Shown: positions 18,858 through 27,688, numbered from the stretch's first letter. The stretch: DNA of 64,000 nucleotides from Chryseobacterium jejuense (GCF_900100075.1 NZ_FNEG01000004.1:186001-250000), one strand, 5' to 3'. The notes: generated from the sequence alone by a model not told the origin. Translations and numbers: made by a program.

Positions 18858-19754
18858 ATGAAGTCAAAGAAAATTATTCTTACCCTTTTCATCCTATTTA
18901 TAAGCCTACCACTCTTTTCGCAAAACAATACCAATCCCGAATTTAAAAAAGTAATTGAAACTATTATTGCCCATAAAAAGGCAGATATAGGGGTTTCTAT
19001 TGTAACAGCAGGAACTCACAAAAAAGAAGTAACCCAGATCAATGGGAATAAGCCACTTCCTATGTTAAGCACATTTAAGTTTCCTGTCGCTTTAGCAGTT
19101 CTTCATAAAGTGGAAAAAGGCGAACTTTCTTTACAGCAAAAAATTTACATCAAAAAAGAAGAGCTTCTGGAGGACACTTATAGCCCATTCAGAGAGAAAT
19201 ACCCTGAGGGAAATATGGAACTCAGCCTGGAAGAATGCATCCATTGGATGATGGTTTATAGTGACAATAACCTAACTGATATCCTGATTAGGCTCATTGG
19301 AGGCCCTGATTATGTTCAGAATTTCATCAACAGCAAAGATATTGTCATTAAAAATGATGAAGAAGGTATGCATAAGGATTGGGACTCTCAATTCATCAAT
19401 ACCATCACCCCCAACGCAGCGATCAGATTACTGGAACAGTTCTACAATGGAAAAATACTTAATAAAGAACATACGAAATGGCTATATACCGTCATGATCA
19501 ATAATGCGACAGGAACTAAAAGACTTAAAGGGAAGCTGCCTAAGGATGTTAAAGTAGCCCATCGCACCGGAACCTCCTTCACCAATAAAGCAGGAATGAC
19601 TGGAGCGATCAATAATTATGGAATTATTGAACTTTCAGATAAAAAAAGAATCTATATTGCCGTTTTTATACATGATACTTTTGAAACTTTTGAAAACTCA
19701 GAAGCCATTATTGCAGACATAGCCAAAGCAGCATACAACTACTACAACAAATAA
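18858..19754 (+). CDS. Class A beta-lactamase (A2 subclass, chryseobacterial CIA/CGA-like)
   Basis: A 298-residue periplasmic serine beta-lactamase. I start at ATG 18858 (signal peptide ending LPLFSQ); the longer frame begins at a TTG and spoils the leader. Active-site motifs: STFK (Ser71, Lys74), SDN (135-137), a DEEGMHKDW omega-loop with the general-base Glu, and RTGTS (236-240) in place of KTG. RTG and the spacing fit the CIA/CGA/PER-like A2 group of Bacteroidota, many of which act on penicillins and early to extended cephalosporins. A second serine hydrolase gene follows after 4 bp. Spectrum cannot be read from sequence. Confidence 0.88.
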   Translation: MKSKKIILTLFILFISLPLFSQNNTNPEFKKVIETIIAHKKADIGVSIVTAGTHKKEVTQINGNKPLPMLSTFKFPVALAVLHKVEKGELSLQQKIYIKKEELLEDTYSPFREKYPEGNMELSLEECIHWMMVYSDNNLTDILIRLIGGPDYVQNFINSKDIVIKNDEEGMHKDWDSQFINTITPNAAIRLLEQFYNGKILNKEHTKWLYTVMINNATGTKRLKGKLPKDVKVAHRTGTSFTNKAGMTGAINNYGIIELSDKKRIYIAVFIHDTFETFENSEAIIADIAKAAYNYYNK

Positions 19755-19758
19755 ATCC

Positions 19759-20796
19759 ATGACCAAAACAAAATTATTTTTCACCCTTGCTATTTCAGCA
19801 TTGTTGTCTGTTTCAGCAAAGGCACAGAAGACCCCTTCTTATTCAAAAAAAATTGACAGCATCATGACAACTTCTACTCCATTAAAATTCAATGGAGTGG
19901 TTCTGGTTTCTCAAAATGGAAAAATAAAATACCTGAAGGCCAATGGATATAAGGATTTTGAAAAAATGACTGCTTTAAAGACCAATGATCAGTTTGAAAT
20001 CATGTCAAATTCAAAACAGGTCACAGCTGTTCTGATTTTACAGGCCGCTGAACAGGGGAAACTTGATCTTCAGACTCCTATCAAAAAATATCTCCCAACA
20101 ATTACTCAATCCTGGGCAGATACGGTCACCATACATAACCTTTTGAACCATACCCATGGGATTGTAGACTTAGAGAAACCTGTTGCTTTTAAAGCTGGCT
20201 CACAGTTTAAATACGGAAACCTGTCTTACACGCTCCTGGGAGAAATTCTTCAGAATACAACAGGGGAAAGCTTTACAGAACTCGCTACTACCCTATTCAA
20301 GAAGCTGAAGATGGAGAAAACATTTGTGTACAACAGTAAAAATAATCAGGCTTTGGTTCCAGGGTATAGAAGTGAGCATAACCAATTCGAAAAGGTAGAA
20401 GGTTCATTTTTAAATGATGATATCGCTCCTGCAGCCGGAATTGTTTCCACTGTAGAGGATGTTGCAAAGTGGGATCAGGCGTTGTTTAAGGGAAAACTTC
20501 TTTCTCCAAAGTTTCAAAAACTGTTCCTGACACCTTCTACATCTTCCCAACACAATGTCTTTGGAAAAGAAAGTATGGGATTTGGATACAATATCAGATT
20601 CATCAAGGAAGTTGGGCTTAATTATTATGCAGTAACGGGACTTGGTGACGGTTTTACATGTCTGAATGTATATTTCCCGTCTACAGACACGAGTTTGATT
20701 ATTCTTGAAAATCAAATGCCCAGAAACAGTGAACACTGGAGTTTTCAGGAGGCAGCTATTAAAAATATTATATTGAAAAGTATTACGTCAAAATAA
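19759..20796 (+). CDS. Serine hydrolase of the beta-lactamase/class C family
   Basis: A 345-residue exported protein (signal peptide ending SVSAKAQ). The SxxK motif SNSK (Ser83, Lys86) and the YxN motif YGN (152-154) mark the AmpC/DD-peptidase-like fold (PF00144 type). A clear KTG box is not seen; a GLGDGFTC stretch occupies that region. Such proteins include esterases and peptidases as well as beta-lactamases, so resistance is not implied. It is cotranscribed with the class A enzyme (4-bp gap) and closed by a terminator. A paralogue lies at 59717. Confidence 0.8.
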   Translation: MTKTKLFFTLAISALLSVSAKAQKTPSYSKKIDSIMTTSTPLKFNGVVLVSQNGKIKYLKANGYKDFEKMTALKTNDQFEIMSNSKQVTAVLILQAAEQGKLDLQTPIKKYLPTITQSWADTVTIHNLLNHTHGIVDLEKPVAFKAGSQFKYGNLSYTLLGEILQNTTGESFTELATTLFKKLKMEKTFVYNSKNNQALVPGYRSEHNQFEKVEGSFLNDDIAPAAGIVSTVEDVAKWDQALFKGKLLSPKFQKLFLTPSTSSQHNVFGKESMGFGYNIRFIKEVGLNYYAVTGLGDGFTCLNVYFPSTDTSLIILENQMPRNSEHWSFQEAAIKNIILKSITSK

Positions 20797-20817
20797 CTCC
20801 ATCTTAAACAACAATAT

Positions 20818-20852
20818 AAAAGGCAGCTTCTCTTCTGAAAACTGCCTTTTTT
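20818..20852 (+). terminator. Terminator after the beta-lactamase pair
   Basis: AAAGGCAG pairs with CTGCCTTT across a 15-nt loop and is followed by a run of eight T. Confidence 0.75.
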
Positions 20853-20880
20853 TTGTTACTAACCATTTGTAAAGTGTTGG

Positions 20881-20933
20881 AAAACGCAAAGACGCAAGAT
20901 TTTTTTTAAGATTGTGTTATTAAGGCGCAAGGA
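20881..20933. repeat. Dispersed 'AACGCAAAGACGCAAG' type intergenic repeat
   Basis: The stretch AAAACGCAAAGACGCAAGA, a T-run, then TTAAGGCGCAAGG resembles a short repeat I recall between genes in many Chryseobacterium and Flavobacterium genomes. Only one copy was noticed here. There is no ORF. Confidence 0.4.
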
Positions 20934-21017
20934 TTTTATCTCCGATAAAATTGTATGCTGCTAGAATATGTTCTAATAATGACGGCAAATATTTCCAAGT
21001 TTCTTTCACTCTATTTT

Positions 21018-21063
21018 CTATACTCCTATGAGGTTTAATCTTTTTACCACATAGGAGCATAGA
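21018..21063. repeat. Second copy of the CCACATAG/CTATGTGG palindromic repeat
   Basis: CTATACTCCTATGAGGT (from 21018) is the near reverse complement of ACCACATAGGAGCATAG (ending 21062). It shares the ACCACATAG core with the foldback at 389-506. The 20797-21104 gap contains this, the CGCAAAG repeat and the terminator. Confidence 0.5.
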
Positions 21064-21104
21064 CTTTTAAACTATATATAATTTACTTATTTATGCATTA
21101 GTGG

Positions 21105-22226
21105 CTAAAGGCTTGTGAGCTTTACAATTTTATCTTTAATACCGGCAAAAGGCTTTTCAATGAAGAATCTATACAGTAAGCTACCTGCAATACATCCCAA
21201 TAAACAAATGATAAGGCATCCGGTATCTGAAGGTTCTAAATTAAATCGTTCAAAAAGAGTCTGAATCATATGAATAATCCCCTTGTGGGAAAGATAAATC
21301 GAATAAGATAAGGCAGCTAGCTCAGCCGTAATATAAGATTTCCATTTTGAAAGAAATGAAGATGCTGAAACAGCAGACAAAACAATACAGCCATAGCTTA
21401 TTGCTACCAAAGTAAATCCAAATACAGATGCTTCTTTTGAGGCTTGCTCATTACAAATCCAAAATGACATACTCAGCAATAGTATTCCTGCAATAAAAAG
21501 TTTATTTCCATTTTGATGAACTATTCTTTTAAAACCTGAAGAATACTGCATAAAATAGCCAATAAGAACTCCTGTTGCAAGTCCATCTAGTCTCGTATGA
21601 GTCGGGTAATATATTTTCATATACCAGTTTCGCCAAAACTCCAGGGAATTAGTATCCATTCCAGCTATAGCTACATTCCATGTTACAAGCCTCATGATTA
21701 CGGAAGATATGATGAAGAGGAATATTAAAACAGGAAAATATGTAAACAGCCTTGAAGGTATTACCACCAAAAGAAACAAGGGAAGAAGAAGGTAAAACTG
21801 CTCTTCAATACACAAAGACCATGCATGAGAAAATGTTCCCTGATCTATTACATTCAATCCATAATTCTGAGTGAAGGTGACAAACTTCCATAAAGGTGGC
21901 AACGCTTCCCGCTCTCTGAAAAAAGGAATGGTACAATACAGAAAAAGAGTAAAAAAATAAGCTGGAACAATTCTGAAAAATCGTTTCATATAAAAGGTCT
22001 TTAAGCTTATGGTTCCTTTACGGTTCATCTCTTGAAACAATTGTCCTGAGATCAGGAAACCACTCAAGACAAAAAAGAGATCAACTCCGGTCCAGCCAAA
22101 TCTGCCTATCGTATCTATCCATTCCGGATGTTTAAATGCCCGATAATGGAATAATAAAACCAACACTATAGCTAATGTTCTCAGATGATCTAATCCGTAA
22201 AGCCTTTCCGAACGTTCTGTTATCAT
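21105..22226 (-). CDS. Acyltransferase 3 family membrane protein (OafA/YrhL-like)
   Basis: A 373-residue integral membrane acyltransferase. The N-terminal GLDHLRTLAIVLVLLFHY carries the catalytic His of the family, followed by FGWTGVDLFFVLSGFLIS and FYMKRFFRIVPAYFF, the two most conserved blocks. About ten membrane segments follow, with YSIYLSHKGII near the end. Such enzymes O-acylate sugars of lipopolysaccharide, peptidoglycan or exopolysaccharide at the inner membrane. It is divergent from the LytS/LytTR pair, which might control it, but there is no direct evidence. Confidence 0.85.
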   Translation of the reverse strand: MITERSERLYGLDHLRTLAIVLVLLFHYRAFKHPEWIDTIGRFGWTGVDLFFVLSGFLISGQLFQEMNRKGTISLKTFYMKRFFRIVPAYFFTLFLYCTIPFFREREALPPLWKFVTFTQNYGLNVIDQGTFSHAWSLCIEEQFYLLLPLFLLVVIPSRLFTYFPVLIFLFIISSVIMRLVTWNVAIAGMDTNSLEFWRNWYMKIYYPTHTRLDGLATGVLIGYFMQYSSGFKRIVHQNGNKLFIAGILLLSMSFWICNEQASKEASVFGFTLVAISYGCIVLSAVSASSFLSKWKSYITAELAALSYSIYLSHKGIIHMIQTLFERFNLEPSDTGCLIICLLGCIAGSLLYRFFIEKPFAGIKDKIVKLTSL

Positions 22227-22406
22227 ATTTTTTTACTGCAAATCTTGCTAAAAACTGGATTCATTTTCAACAGAAAGTTCAGAAAACAGGAATTCAGGGG
22301 TCAATGATAAGATAGGCCGTCTGAACGTTGAATAATGCTATTTACCCTTAATGTATTGGATTCTGCATTACTTCTGACAGTTGTGTCTTAAGATTCTTTA
22401 TTTTTG

Positions 22407-23474
22407 ATGATAATGAAAATTGGAACAACCTCTTATCATCGACAAAATATATACTTCCAGCTATTTTTCTGGATCGCCTTGTTTTTGTTTGGAATCGCAA
22501 GAACTTATGATGATTATAATGATGAAATCTTTAAACAGTTGATAATCTATAACTTTTGCCATTGGATTTTTCAGATCCTGGCAGCCAATTTTATCTATTA
22601 TGTTTTGGTTCAACATTTTTTTGACCGAAAAAGATATGCTGAATTCACATTCTATCTTATTCTAAGCTTATATTTTATTTCGGTAGCCAACAGAATATTT
22701 ATTGTTGATTTTGCTGAACCCTTTTTCATCAATGAACCCCAAGACAGCCTTATCAGCATTTTTACCGACATCCGATACCTATTATTCCATTATACATTTC
22801 CGATCATCAGTGGTGCTTTTATCTTTATTTCAATCATATTTTTTATGCGGTATAAAGATGAAAAAGAAAACTCCATTCAACTGGAAAAGGAGAAAGCTGA
22901 ACTGGAATTGAAATCCCTCAAATCCCAGCTTAATCCACATTTTTTATTTAATACTCTAAATAATATCTATTCTCTTTCCATCAGTCATTCAGATAAAACA
23001 TCCCAATCCATTAGCCAACTCTCCGATATTCTGGACTACATCTTATACAAAGGACAGAAAAAATGGGTCTCTGTTACCGATGAATTGAGTATTATTGATG
23101 ATTATATTGCCCTGGAAAGCCTGCGTTATGCTGATGAAAGATTAAAAATAACCAAGATGACCAGATTAAGTTCTGCTAATTGTATTCCGCCACTGCTGTA
23201 TCTTACTTTAGTAGAAAATGCCTTTAAACACGGGGCGGGGAAAAGTTCTGAACAAACGGAAATAAAAATAGAACTGGAAACCAATGCCCAACATTCTGTC
23301 TTCAGAATTCAAAATACTTACAGTGATATTTCAGATCAAAATGAAAAAGGAATCGGGCTTCAGAATATTAAACGACAGCTTGAGCATTATTATCAGAACC
23401 ATTTTACCTTCCATATCTTCAGAGAAAACAATATTTTTAATGTTGAAATAATCACTCCTTCACAATATGATTAA
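22407..23474 (+). CDS. LytS/YehU-type sensor histidine kinase
   Basis: About 355 residues. I start at ATG 22407 (another ATG is at 22413; the longest frame opens with TTG). Four N-terminal membrane segments (FFWIALFLFGIA, HWIFQILAANFIYYVLV, FYLILSLYFISVA, FPIISGAFIFISIIFF) are followed by a coiled linker and the His_kinase block with LKSQLNPHFLFNTLNNI, where the His is the phosphorylation site. A degenerate ATPase domain follows (VENAFKHG, GIGLQNIKRQL). The stop overlaps the start of the LytTR regulator by 8 bp, the usual translational coupling of this system. Signal unknown. Confidence 0.9.
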   Translation: MIMKIGTTSYHRQNIYFQLFFWIALFLFGIARTYDDYNDEIFKQLIIYNFCHWIFQILAANFIYYVLVQHFFDRKRYAEFTFYLILSLYFISVANRIFIVDFAEPFFINEPQDSLISIFTDIRYLLFHYTFPIISGAFIFISIIFFMRYKDEKENSIQLEKEKAELELKSLKSQLNPHFLFNTLNNIYSLSISHSDKTSQSISQLSDILDYILYKGQKKWVSVTDELSIIDDYIALESLRYADERLKITKMTRLSSANCIPPLLYLTLVENAFKHGAGKSSEQTEIKIELETNAQHSVFRIQNTYSDISDQNEKGIGLQNIKRQLEHYYQNHFTFHIFRENNIFNVEIITPSQYD

Positions 23475-24162
23475 CTGTATCATTGTAGATGACGAGCCTT
23501 TAGCGGCAACCTTACTGGAAAATCATATTTCCAAAATCGATCGTTTAAAACTGACAGGTAAAGCAGAAAATGCTCTTGAAGCTTATAAACTCCTTCAACA
23601 TCAGAGTGTGGATCTGATGTTTCTCGATATTCATATGCCTCATCTCAATGGAATTGATTTTTTAAAATCTCTTTCTCAAAAACCCAAAACCATTTTTACA
23701 ACCGCCTACCGGGAATTTGCTATTGAAGGCTTTGAACTGGAGGCTGTAGATTACCTTTTGAAACCCATCACTTTTGAGCGTTTTTTCAAATCTGTAGAAC
23801 GGGTATTGAGGAATATTGATGATTTAAAAGATGATTTTATCATTCTTAAAACAGAGGGAATGCATCGGAAGCTTTCTCTTGCAGATATCATCTATATTGA
23901 AAGCCAGGGAAATGATATTAAAATAACTCTATCTACCACCGAAAATTTTATTTCAAAAAGTAAAATTACAGATCTGGAATTGCTTTTAGCCACAAAAGGT
24001 TTTATAAGAATTCACCGTTCGTTTATCATCAATACAGCATTCGTTACAGCTTTCAACAATAATGAAATTCACCTTGGAGCCTATGAAATTCCTGTGGGGA
24101 GAAGCTACAAACAGGAATTTGATCATTTTATCTCTACGTTCTCAAAAAAAAGACTTTTATAA
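23467..24162 (+). CDS. LytTR-family response regulator
   Basis: A 231-residue two-domain regulator. The receiver has IIVDDEPLA, the phospho-acceptor Asp in MFLDIHMPHLNG (about 54), TTAYREFAIEGFELEAVDYLLKP with Thr and Lys of the switch. The C-terminal LytTR DNA-binding domain starts near residue 135 (DIIYIESQGNDIKI, FIRIHRSFIIN, EIPVGRSYKQEF). It is translated from an ATG inside the kinase gene's last codons. Bacteroidota pairs of this type often control membrane or surface functions; the divergent acyltransferase is the nearest candidate target. Confidence 0.92.
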   Translation: MINCIIVDDEPLAATLLENHISKIDRLKLTGKAENALEAYKLLQHQSVDLMFLDIHMPHLNGIDFLKSLSQKPKTIFTTAYREFAIEGFELEAVDYLLKPITFERFFKSVERVLRNIDDLKDDFIILKTEGMHRKLSLADIIYIESQGNDIKITLSTTENFISKSKITDLELLLATKGFIRIHRSFIINTAFVTAFNNNEIHLGAYEIPVGRSYKQEFDHFISTFSKKRLL

Positions 24163-24545
24163 CTGTTTATTAATACCTTATGATTAGATTTATTATGTAT
24201 TCTTATCAATTCTTCACTCACTGCCTATCATTTTAACATTTATTTTAAATATTTTTTAAAGACACCTTTGCAGATTAATTATTTTCATCCTGTTTTTCAA
24301 TATATTACACAATTCTACCTCCATAAATACCTCATAAACATAAGTGGAGATATTTTCCACATAAAAGAAATAAAAACCTGTATTACAGCTTTTTACATAC
24401 AACAAAAACAACCTGTCCCTATCTGTCCATTTATCTTAGATATTAAAAAAAAGTATTACTTTTGCCAGAACGAATAAAGTTGCTTTTTAGCCGTTTTATT
24501 CGTAAGTTTATGTGCACCAATTTATAAAACATTAAAATTCATTCC
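24163..24545. other. Intergenic gap of 383 bp
   Basis: AT-rich DNA with a -7-like TACTTTTG (24457-24464) and a short inverted repeat (CGAATAAA near 24471 with TTTATTCG near 24495) ahead of the next gene. An ORF-like stretch of about 69 codons at 24268 lacks coding character. Confidence 0.45.
24457..24464 (+). promoter_or_regulatory. Putative -7 box for the 24546 gene
   Basis: TACTTTTG matches TAnnTTTG and is 81 bp upstream of the ATG. The inverted repeat that follows would lie in the 5' leader. No clear -33 TTG. Confidence 0.4.
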
Positions 24546-25103
24546 ATGAGAAAAATAATTCTACTTATTACATGTATGTTCGGTATTTCAGTTTTCTCTC
24601 AGATTAAAGTGTTGAAAAATGAAAGTTTGGTGGAAATCGGCAAAGACAACTCTGTTGGTTTATATAAAAAAGAAGACAAGTATACCGTCAATTATCAGGA
24701 TCTGAATACCAGCAACCTGAATACAATCCGAGCTTTTTCATTTCAAAATCTGAACGGAGACGTTTCAGGACTCTATAAGCTCATTACGGACGGCTTTATT
24801 TCTGCTCCTGAAGAGAATATCGTATTGGAACTTCCTAATGATATCATCGAACTTCATTACGAAAAAAACTATGGCCAGCCTACTGTACAGTTTATACAAT
24901 ACATCAACAAGAACAGAAAATATGTGGGAAAATCACAGTTTCTAACTCAAAAACAGGTTGATAAAGTATTTGGAAGAACAAACGGTAAGTATTCCATGTA
25001 TGACAAAGCATCCGGCATTAATCAGGATGGAAAAAAAGGAGGCGCAAGTACAGCTTCTACTACTAATCCTGCTTCTGGAGCTAAGAAAAAAGCAAAAAAA
25101 TAA
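24546..25103 (+). CDS. Exported protein of unknown function with basic tail
   Basis: A 185-residue protein with a signal peptide ending near SVFSQ. The body is of mixed composition with no recognised domain. The C-terminus is low complexity: Gly/Ser/Thr/Ala-rich, then a Lys/Ala run (GAKKKAKK). A clear terminator follows 20 bp later, so it is monocistronic. It appears to be a lineage-specific periplasmic protein; no function is proposed. Confidence 0.7.
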   Translation: MRKIILLITCMFGISVFSQIKVLKNESLVEIGKDNSVGLYKKEDKYTVNYQDLNTSNLNTIRAFSFQNLNGDVSGLYKLITDGFISAPEENIVLELPNDIIELHYEKNYGQPTVQFIQYINKNRKYVGKSQFLTQKQVDKVFGRTNGKYSMYDKASGINQDGKKGGASTASTTNPASGAKKKAKK

Positions 25104-25124
25104 TTATAATTTATAAATATTGCG

Positions 25125-25154
25125 AAACTCATTCCATTGAATGAGTTTTTTTAT
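25125..25154 (+). terminator. Terminator after the 24546 gene
   Basis: AAACTCATT pairs with AATGAGTTT across a 5-nt loop and runs into a T-tract. Confidence 0.8.
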
Positions 25155-25183
25155 TTTATTTTTGCAGAAAGACATTAAAAATT

Positions 25184-25891
25184 ATGCCGCTTCAGATAAA
25201 CAATTTAACTAAAAAATTTGGGGAACAGACTGCCTTAAACAATATCAATATTTCTATTGACAAAAATGAGATCATCGGTCTTCTAGGCCCTAATGGAGCT
25301 GGAAAATCCACCCTAATGAAATCAATTGTAGGAGCACTGAAAATTGATGAAGGAGAAATTATTTTTAATGGTCTGAATATTTCACAACACGAAATTGAAA
25401 GCAAGAAAAAAATAGGCTTTCTTCCGGAAAACAATCCGCTTTATCTGGAAATGTATGTGAAGGAATATCTTCAATTTGTAGCCAATATCCATAAAATTTC
25501 AGAATCTAGAGTTGATGAAGTTATTGAACTGGTAGGAATTACCCCGGAAAAATCAAAAAGAATCAGCCAGCTTTCCAAAGGATATAAACAGCGTGTAGGA
25601 TTGGCTCAGGCTATTATCCATCAGCCTGATTTATTAATTCTGGATGAACCTACGAACGGACTGGATCCTAACCAGATTCTGGAAATCAGAAATGTGGTAA
25701 AGGAAATTGGACAGCAGAAAACAGTTTTACTTTCCACACATATCATGCAGGAGGTGGAAGCGCTTTGTTCAAGGGTTATTCTTATTCATCAGGGAAATAT
25801 TCTTCAGGATTGTCCTATTGATGAATTTAAAAGGAAATTCAACAGTCTGGAAGAGGCTTTCGCAAGCTATACTGCTGTTCAGAAAAACTAA
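25184..25891 (+). CDS. ABC transporter ATP-binding protein, GldA-like
   Basis: A 235-residue single nucleotide-binding domain. Walker A GPNGAGKST (about 36-44), Q-loop region with GFLPENNPLYLEMYVKEYL, signature LSKGYKQRVGLAQA, Walker B LLILDEPTNGLD and switch His in STHIMQEVE. The PENNPLYLxMYVxEYL block is characteristic of GldA, the ATPase of the gliding-motility ABC transporter in flavobacteria, but this protein is shorter than typical GldA (about 300) and no permease gene adjoins it. It may serve a GldFG-like permease elsewhere. A repeat element follows. Confidence 0.8.
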   Translation: MPLQINNLTKKFGEQTALNNINISIDKNEIIGLLGPNGAGKSTLMKSIVGALKIDEGEIIFNGLNISQHEIESKKKIGFLPENNPLYLEMYVKEYLQFVANIHKISESRVDEVIELVGITPEKSKRISQLSKGYKQRVGLAQAIIHQPDLLILDEPTNGLDPNQILEIRNVVKEIGQQKTVLLSTHIMQEVEALCSRVILIHQGNILQDCPIDEFKRKFNSLEEAFASYTAVQKN

Positions 25892-25948
25892 GATTTTTCT
25901 TGATATTGATTACATTCAAATCTTGAAAAAACTTTAAAATATTTGTAT

Positions 25949-26014
25949 TGAGATTCCTACGGAATGGCACATCTGGTAAGTAAAAATAAGATTTGTCATT
26001 CCGGAGGAATCTCA
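25949..26014. repeat. Inverted repeat 'TGAGATTCCT...AGGAATCTCA'
   Basis: TGAGATTCCTACGGAATGGCA (arm 25949-25969) is nearly the reverse complement of the arm at 25994-26014, with a 24-nt spacer. The GAGATTCC-GGAATG motif is one I recall as frequent between Chryseobacterium genes. It fills the gap between the ABC gene and the next one. Confidence 0.6.
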
Positions 26015-26136
26015 GTCTTTTTACACTAATATATTGGAAAATTCCGTTCTTCATTAAGATGTATATTCCATTAAAAGAACAAATAATGGCTTCATATTTG
26101 ATGGAGTTTGAACTATTAACCAATAACCATTACAAT

Positions 26137-26574
26137 ATGATTAAGTACTTCCTATTAGGAGCTTTCTCTTTAGCTCAATTTTCTTTTGTTTCTGCTAAAG
26201 AAACTCCTGAATTTTCAAAAAGCACTACTATTACCAATAATGTTTTTCAACAGGTTCCTAAAACCGTGATTATTAAAACTAAGAAATTTAAGATCAGAAT
26301 TGATAAGCAGCCTAATGGTAAATACCTGTATCAATCGTGGAATGCCAATGCAAAAATTACGGCTAAGCCAAGCATGATTATCAGTGACGGGGAACTGATT
26401 CCTGATGGCAGCGGAGGTAATTATTACTTTAATTTTAATAATGATGGTCACAGCTATCAGGTATGGAGAAACTACCTTACCAACTCTGCGAAAAAAGCAC
26501 CTTATACTCTTGTTGTTTATGATTCTAATGACCAGGAAATCGTACGTCAGGATGCACAGGTAGTTAAAAATTAA
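26137..26574 (+). CDS. Small exported protein of unknown function
   Basis: 145 residues from ATG 26137. A longer frame reaches back through the inverted repeat and has no coding character, while this start gives a clean signal peptide (MIKYFLLGAFSLAQFSFVSAKE). The mature part looks like a small beta-sandwich (KFKIRIDKQPNGKYLYQSW, DGSGGNYYFNFNNDG, APYTLVVYDSNDQEIVRQDAQVV). No enzyme motif. Likely periplasmic or surface. Terminator follows. Confidence 0.7.
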   Translation: MIKYFLLGAFSLAQFSFVSAKETPEFSKSTTITNNVFQQVPKTVIIKTKKFKIRIDKQPNGKYLYQSWNANAKITAKPSMIISDGELIPDGSGGNYYFNFNNDGHSYQVWRNYLTNSAKKAPYTLVVYDSNDQEIVRQDAQVVKN

Positions 26575-26588
26575 TATAAGTTAGTTCC

Positions 26589-26676
26589 GGCAGAAAACTG
26601 GAAGCGAGAAGTTGAATGTAAGCTGTTTTTAAGCTATTAACCTCCCTCTTCCAGTATCTGCCTTTTTATTTTTAAA
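26589..26676 (+). terminator. Long-loop terminator hairpin
   Basis: GGCAGA then ACTGGAAG (26589-26604) pairs with CTTCCAGT then CTGCC (26648-26662) over a loop of about 43 nt, with TTTTTATTTTT after it. It follows the 26137 gene and abuts the convergent patatin gene. Confidence 0.55.
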
Positions 26677-26679
26677 TAT

Positions 26680-27480
26680 TTATGTTCCGGCTTGTCTTAA
26701 TTCCGTAAGAAAACGGCTGTCTCCATAGCTTTCTTTAGCCGCCTGATAGCCAATATCAAAAATTTGTTCCAGACGGTCTTTTCCACGTTCAAAAGTTCCG
26801 TAAGTAGATAGCTTTTGAGAAGAAATAAACCAATCGCAATAATCAAATTTAACTTTCTCGATTCTATAGGAAAGAAGGTCATAAGAACGGGAAACAATGG
26901 CTTTAATAGAGTTCAGATCTTTGATTTTAGCTTCATTGGGTGGTGAAACAAATACTCCAATCAGTTTATCACAATCGTCTCTGATGATATCTGCCGGGAA
27001 ATTGTTCAGCACACCTCCATCACAATACATTTCATCACCAATAATATAAGGTGTTGTAATTCCCGGAATAGAACACGAAGCAATAATGGCGTCTACTACT
27101 TCAAAATCTTTATCAAAAATCTTCTGGGTTCCGGTAACCAATTCTGTCGCCACAATCTTCACTTCAATATCCAGATCTCCCAATTTCATGTCATGAAAAA
27201 TAGGTTTAAGATAATTCCTGAAAATAACTGAAGAAACCAATCCCGGCTGGTTGAACGCAAAATGCTTCCAGTTAAAAAAATAAACGGAATTAAAAAATTC
27301 CATAATCTCATCAGGAGTCTTTCCTATGGCATGAAGGCATCCAACAATAGACCCTGCACTACAGCAGGAAAGAAGGTCTATTTTAATATCTTTTTCCTTC
27401 AAGAATTTCAATACTCCCGCATGAGCGATTCCTTTAGTACCACCGCCTGACAAAACAAGTCCAACTTTCTCAAAATTCAT
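26680..27480 (-). CDS. Patatin-like phospholipase
   Basis: A 266-residue cytosolic protein of the patatin family (Ser-Asp dyad lipid hydrolases). The oxyanion glycine-rich loop GLVLSGGGTKGIAHAG is at the N-terminus and the catalytic Asp is in YCDGGVLNNFP (about residue 154). The nucleophile elbow reads CCSAGS (about 40-45) instead of the usual GxSxG: the first Gly is Cys, confirmed from the codons. Ser and the second Gly are kept, so activity is possible. It is monocistronic and convergent with the small exported protein. Confidence 0.85.
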   Translation of the reverse strand: MNFEKVGLVLSGGGTKGIAHAGVLKFLKEKDIKIDLLSCCSAGSIVGCLHAIGKTPDEIMEFFNSVYFFNWKHFAFNQPGLVSSVIFRNYLKPIFHDMKLGDLDIEVKIVATELVTGTQKIFDKDFEVVDAIIASCSIPGITTPYIIGDEMYCDGGVLNNFPADIIRDDCDKLIGVFVSPPNEAKIKDLNSIKAIVSRSYDLLSYRIEKVKFDYCDWFISSQKLSTYGTFERGKDRLEQIFDIGYQAAKESYGDSRFLTELRQAGT

Positions 27481-27629
27481 TGAATAAATGTAAGGAAACA
27501 GCTTGATATAATTAGGTTAATTTTTATAAATATGCTTATTTTAAAATTATTTTAACACAAAACCGTTAACAACAATCAGAATTTCACCATAAGGCTATTC
27601 AATGAGAAAATAGGATGAGCTAAGTAACA

Positions 27630-27660
27630 AACCTAACAGGTTTCAGAAATCTGTTAGGTT
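27630..27660. repeat. Hairpin repeat 'AACCTAACAG...CTGTTAGGTT'
   Basis: A 10-bp perfect stem over an 11-nt loop. The AACCTAACAGGTTT hairpin is a form I recall as a dispersed element in flavobacterial intergenic DNA. It lies between the patatin promoter region and the terminator of the next gene. Confidence 0.5.
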
Positions 27661-27688
27661 TTAGTGATCATTTATCTCAAACTATGAA

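Noticed and set aside
24268-24477. 69-codon ORF in the gap before the 24546 gene
   Set aside because: Composition follows AT-rich noncoding DNA; it also overlaps the probable -7 box.
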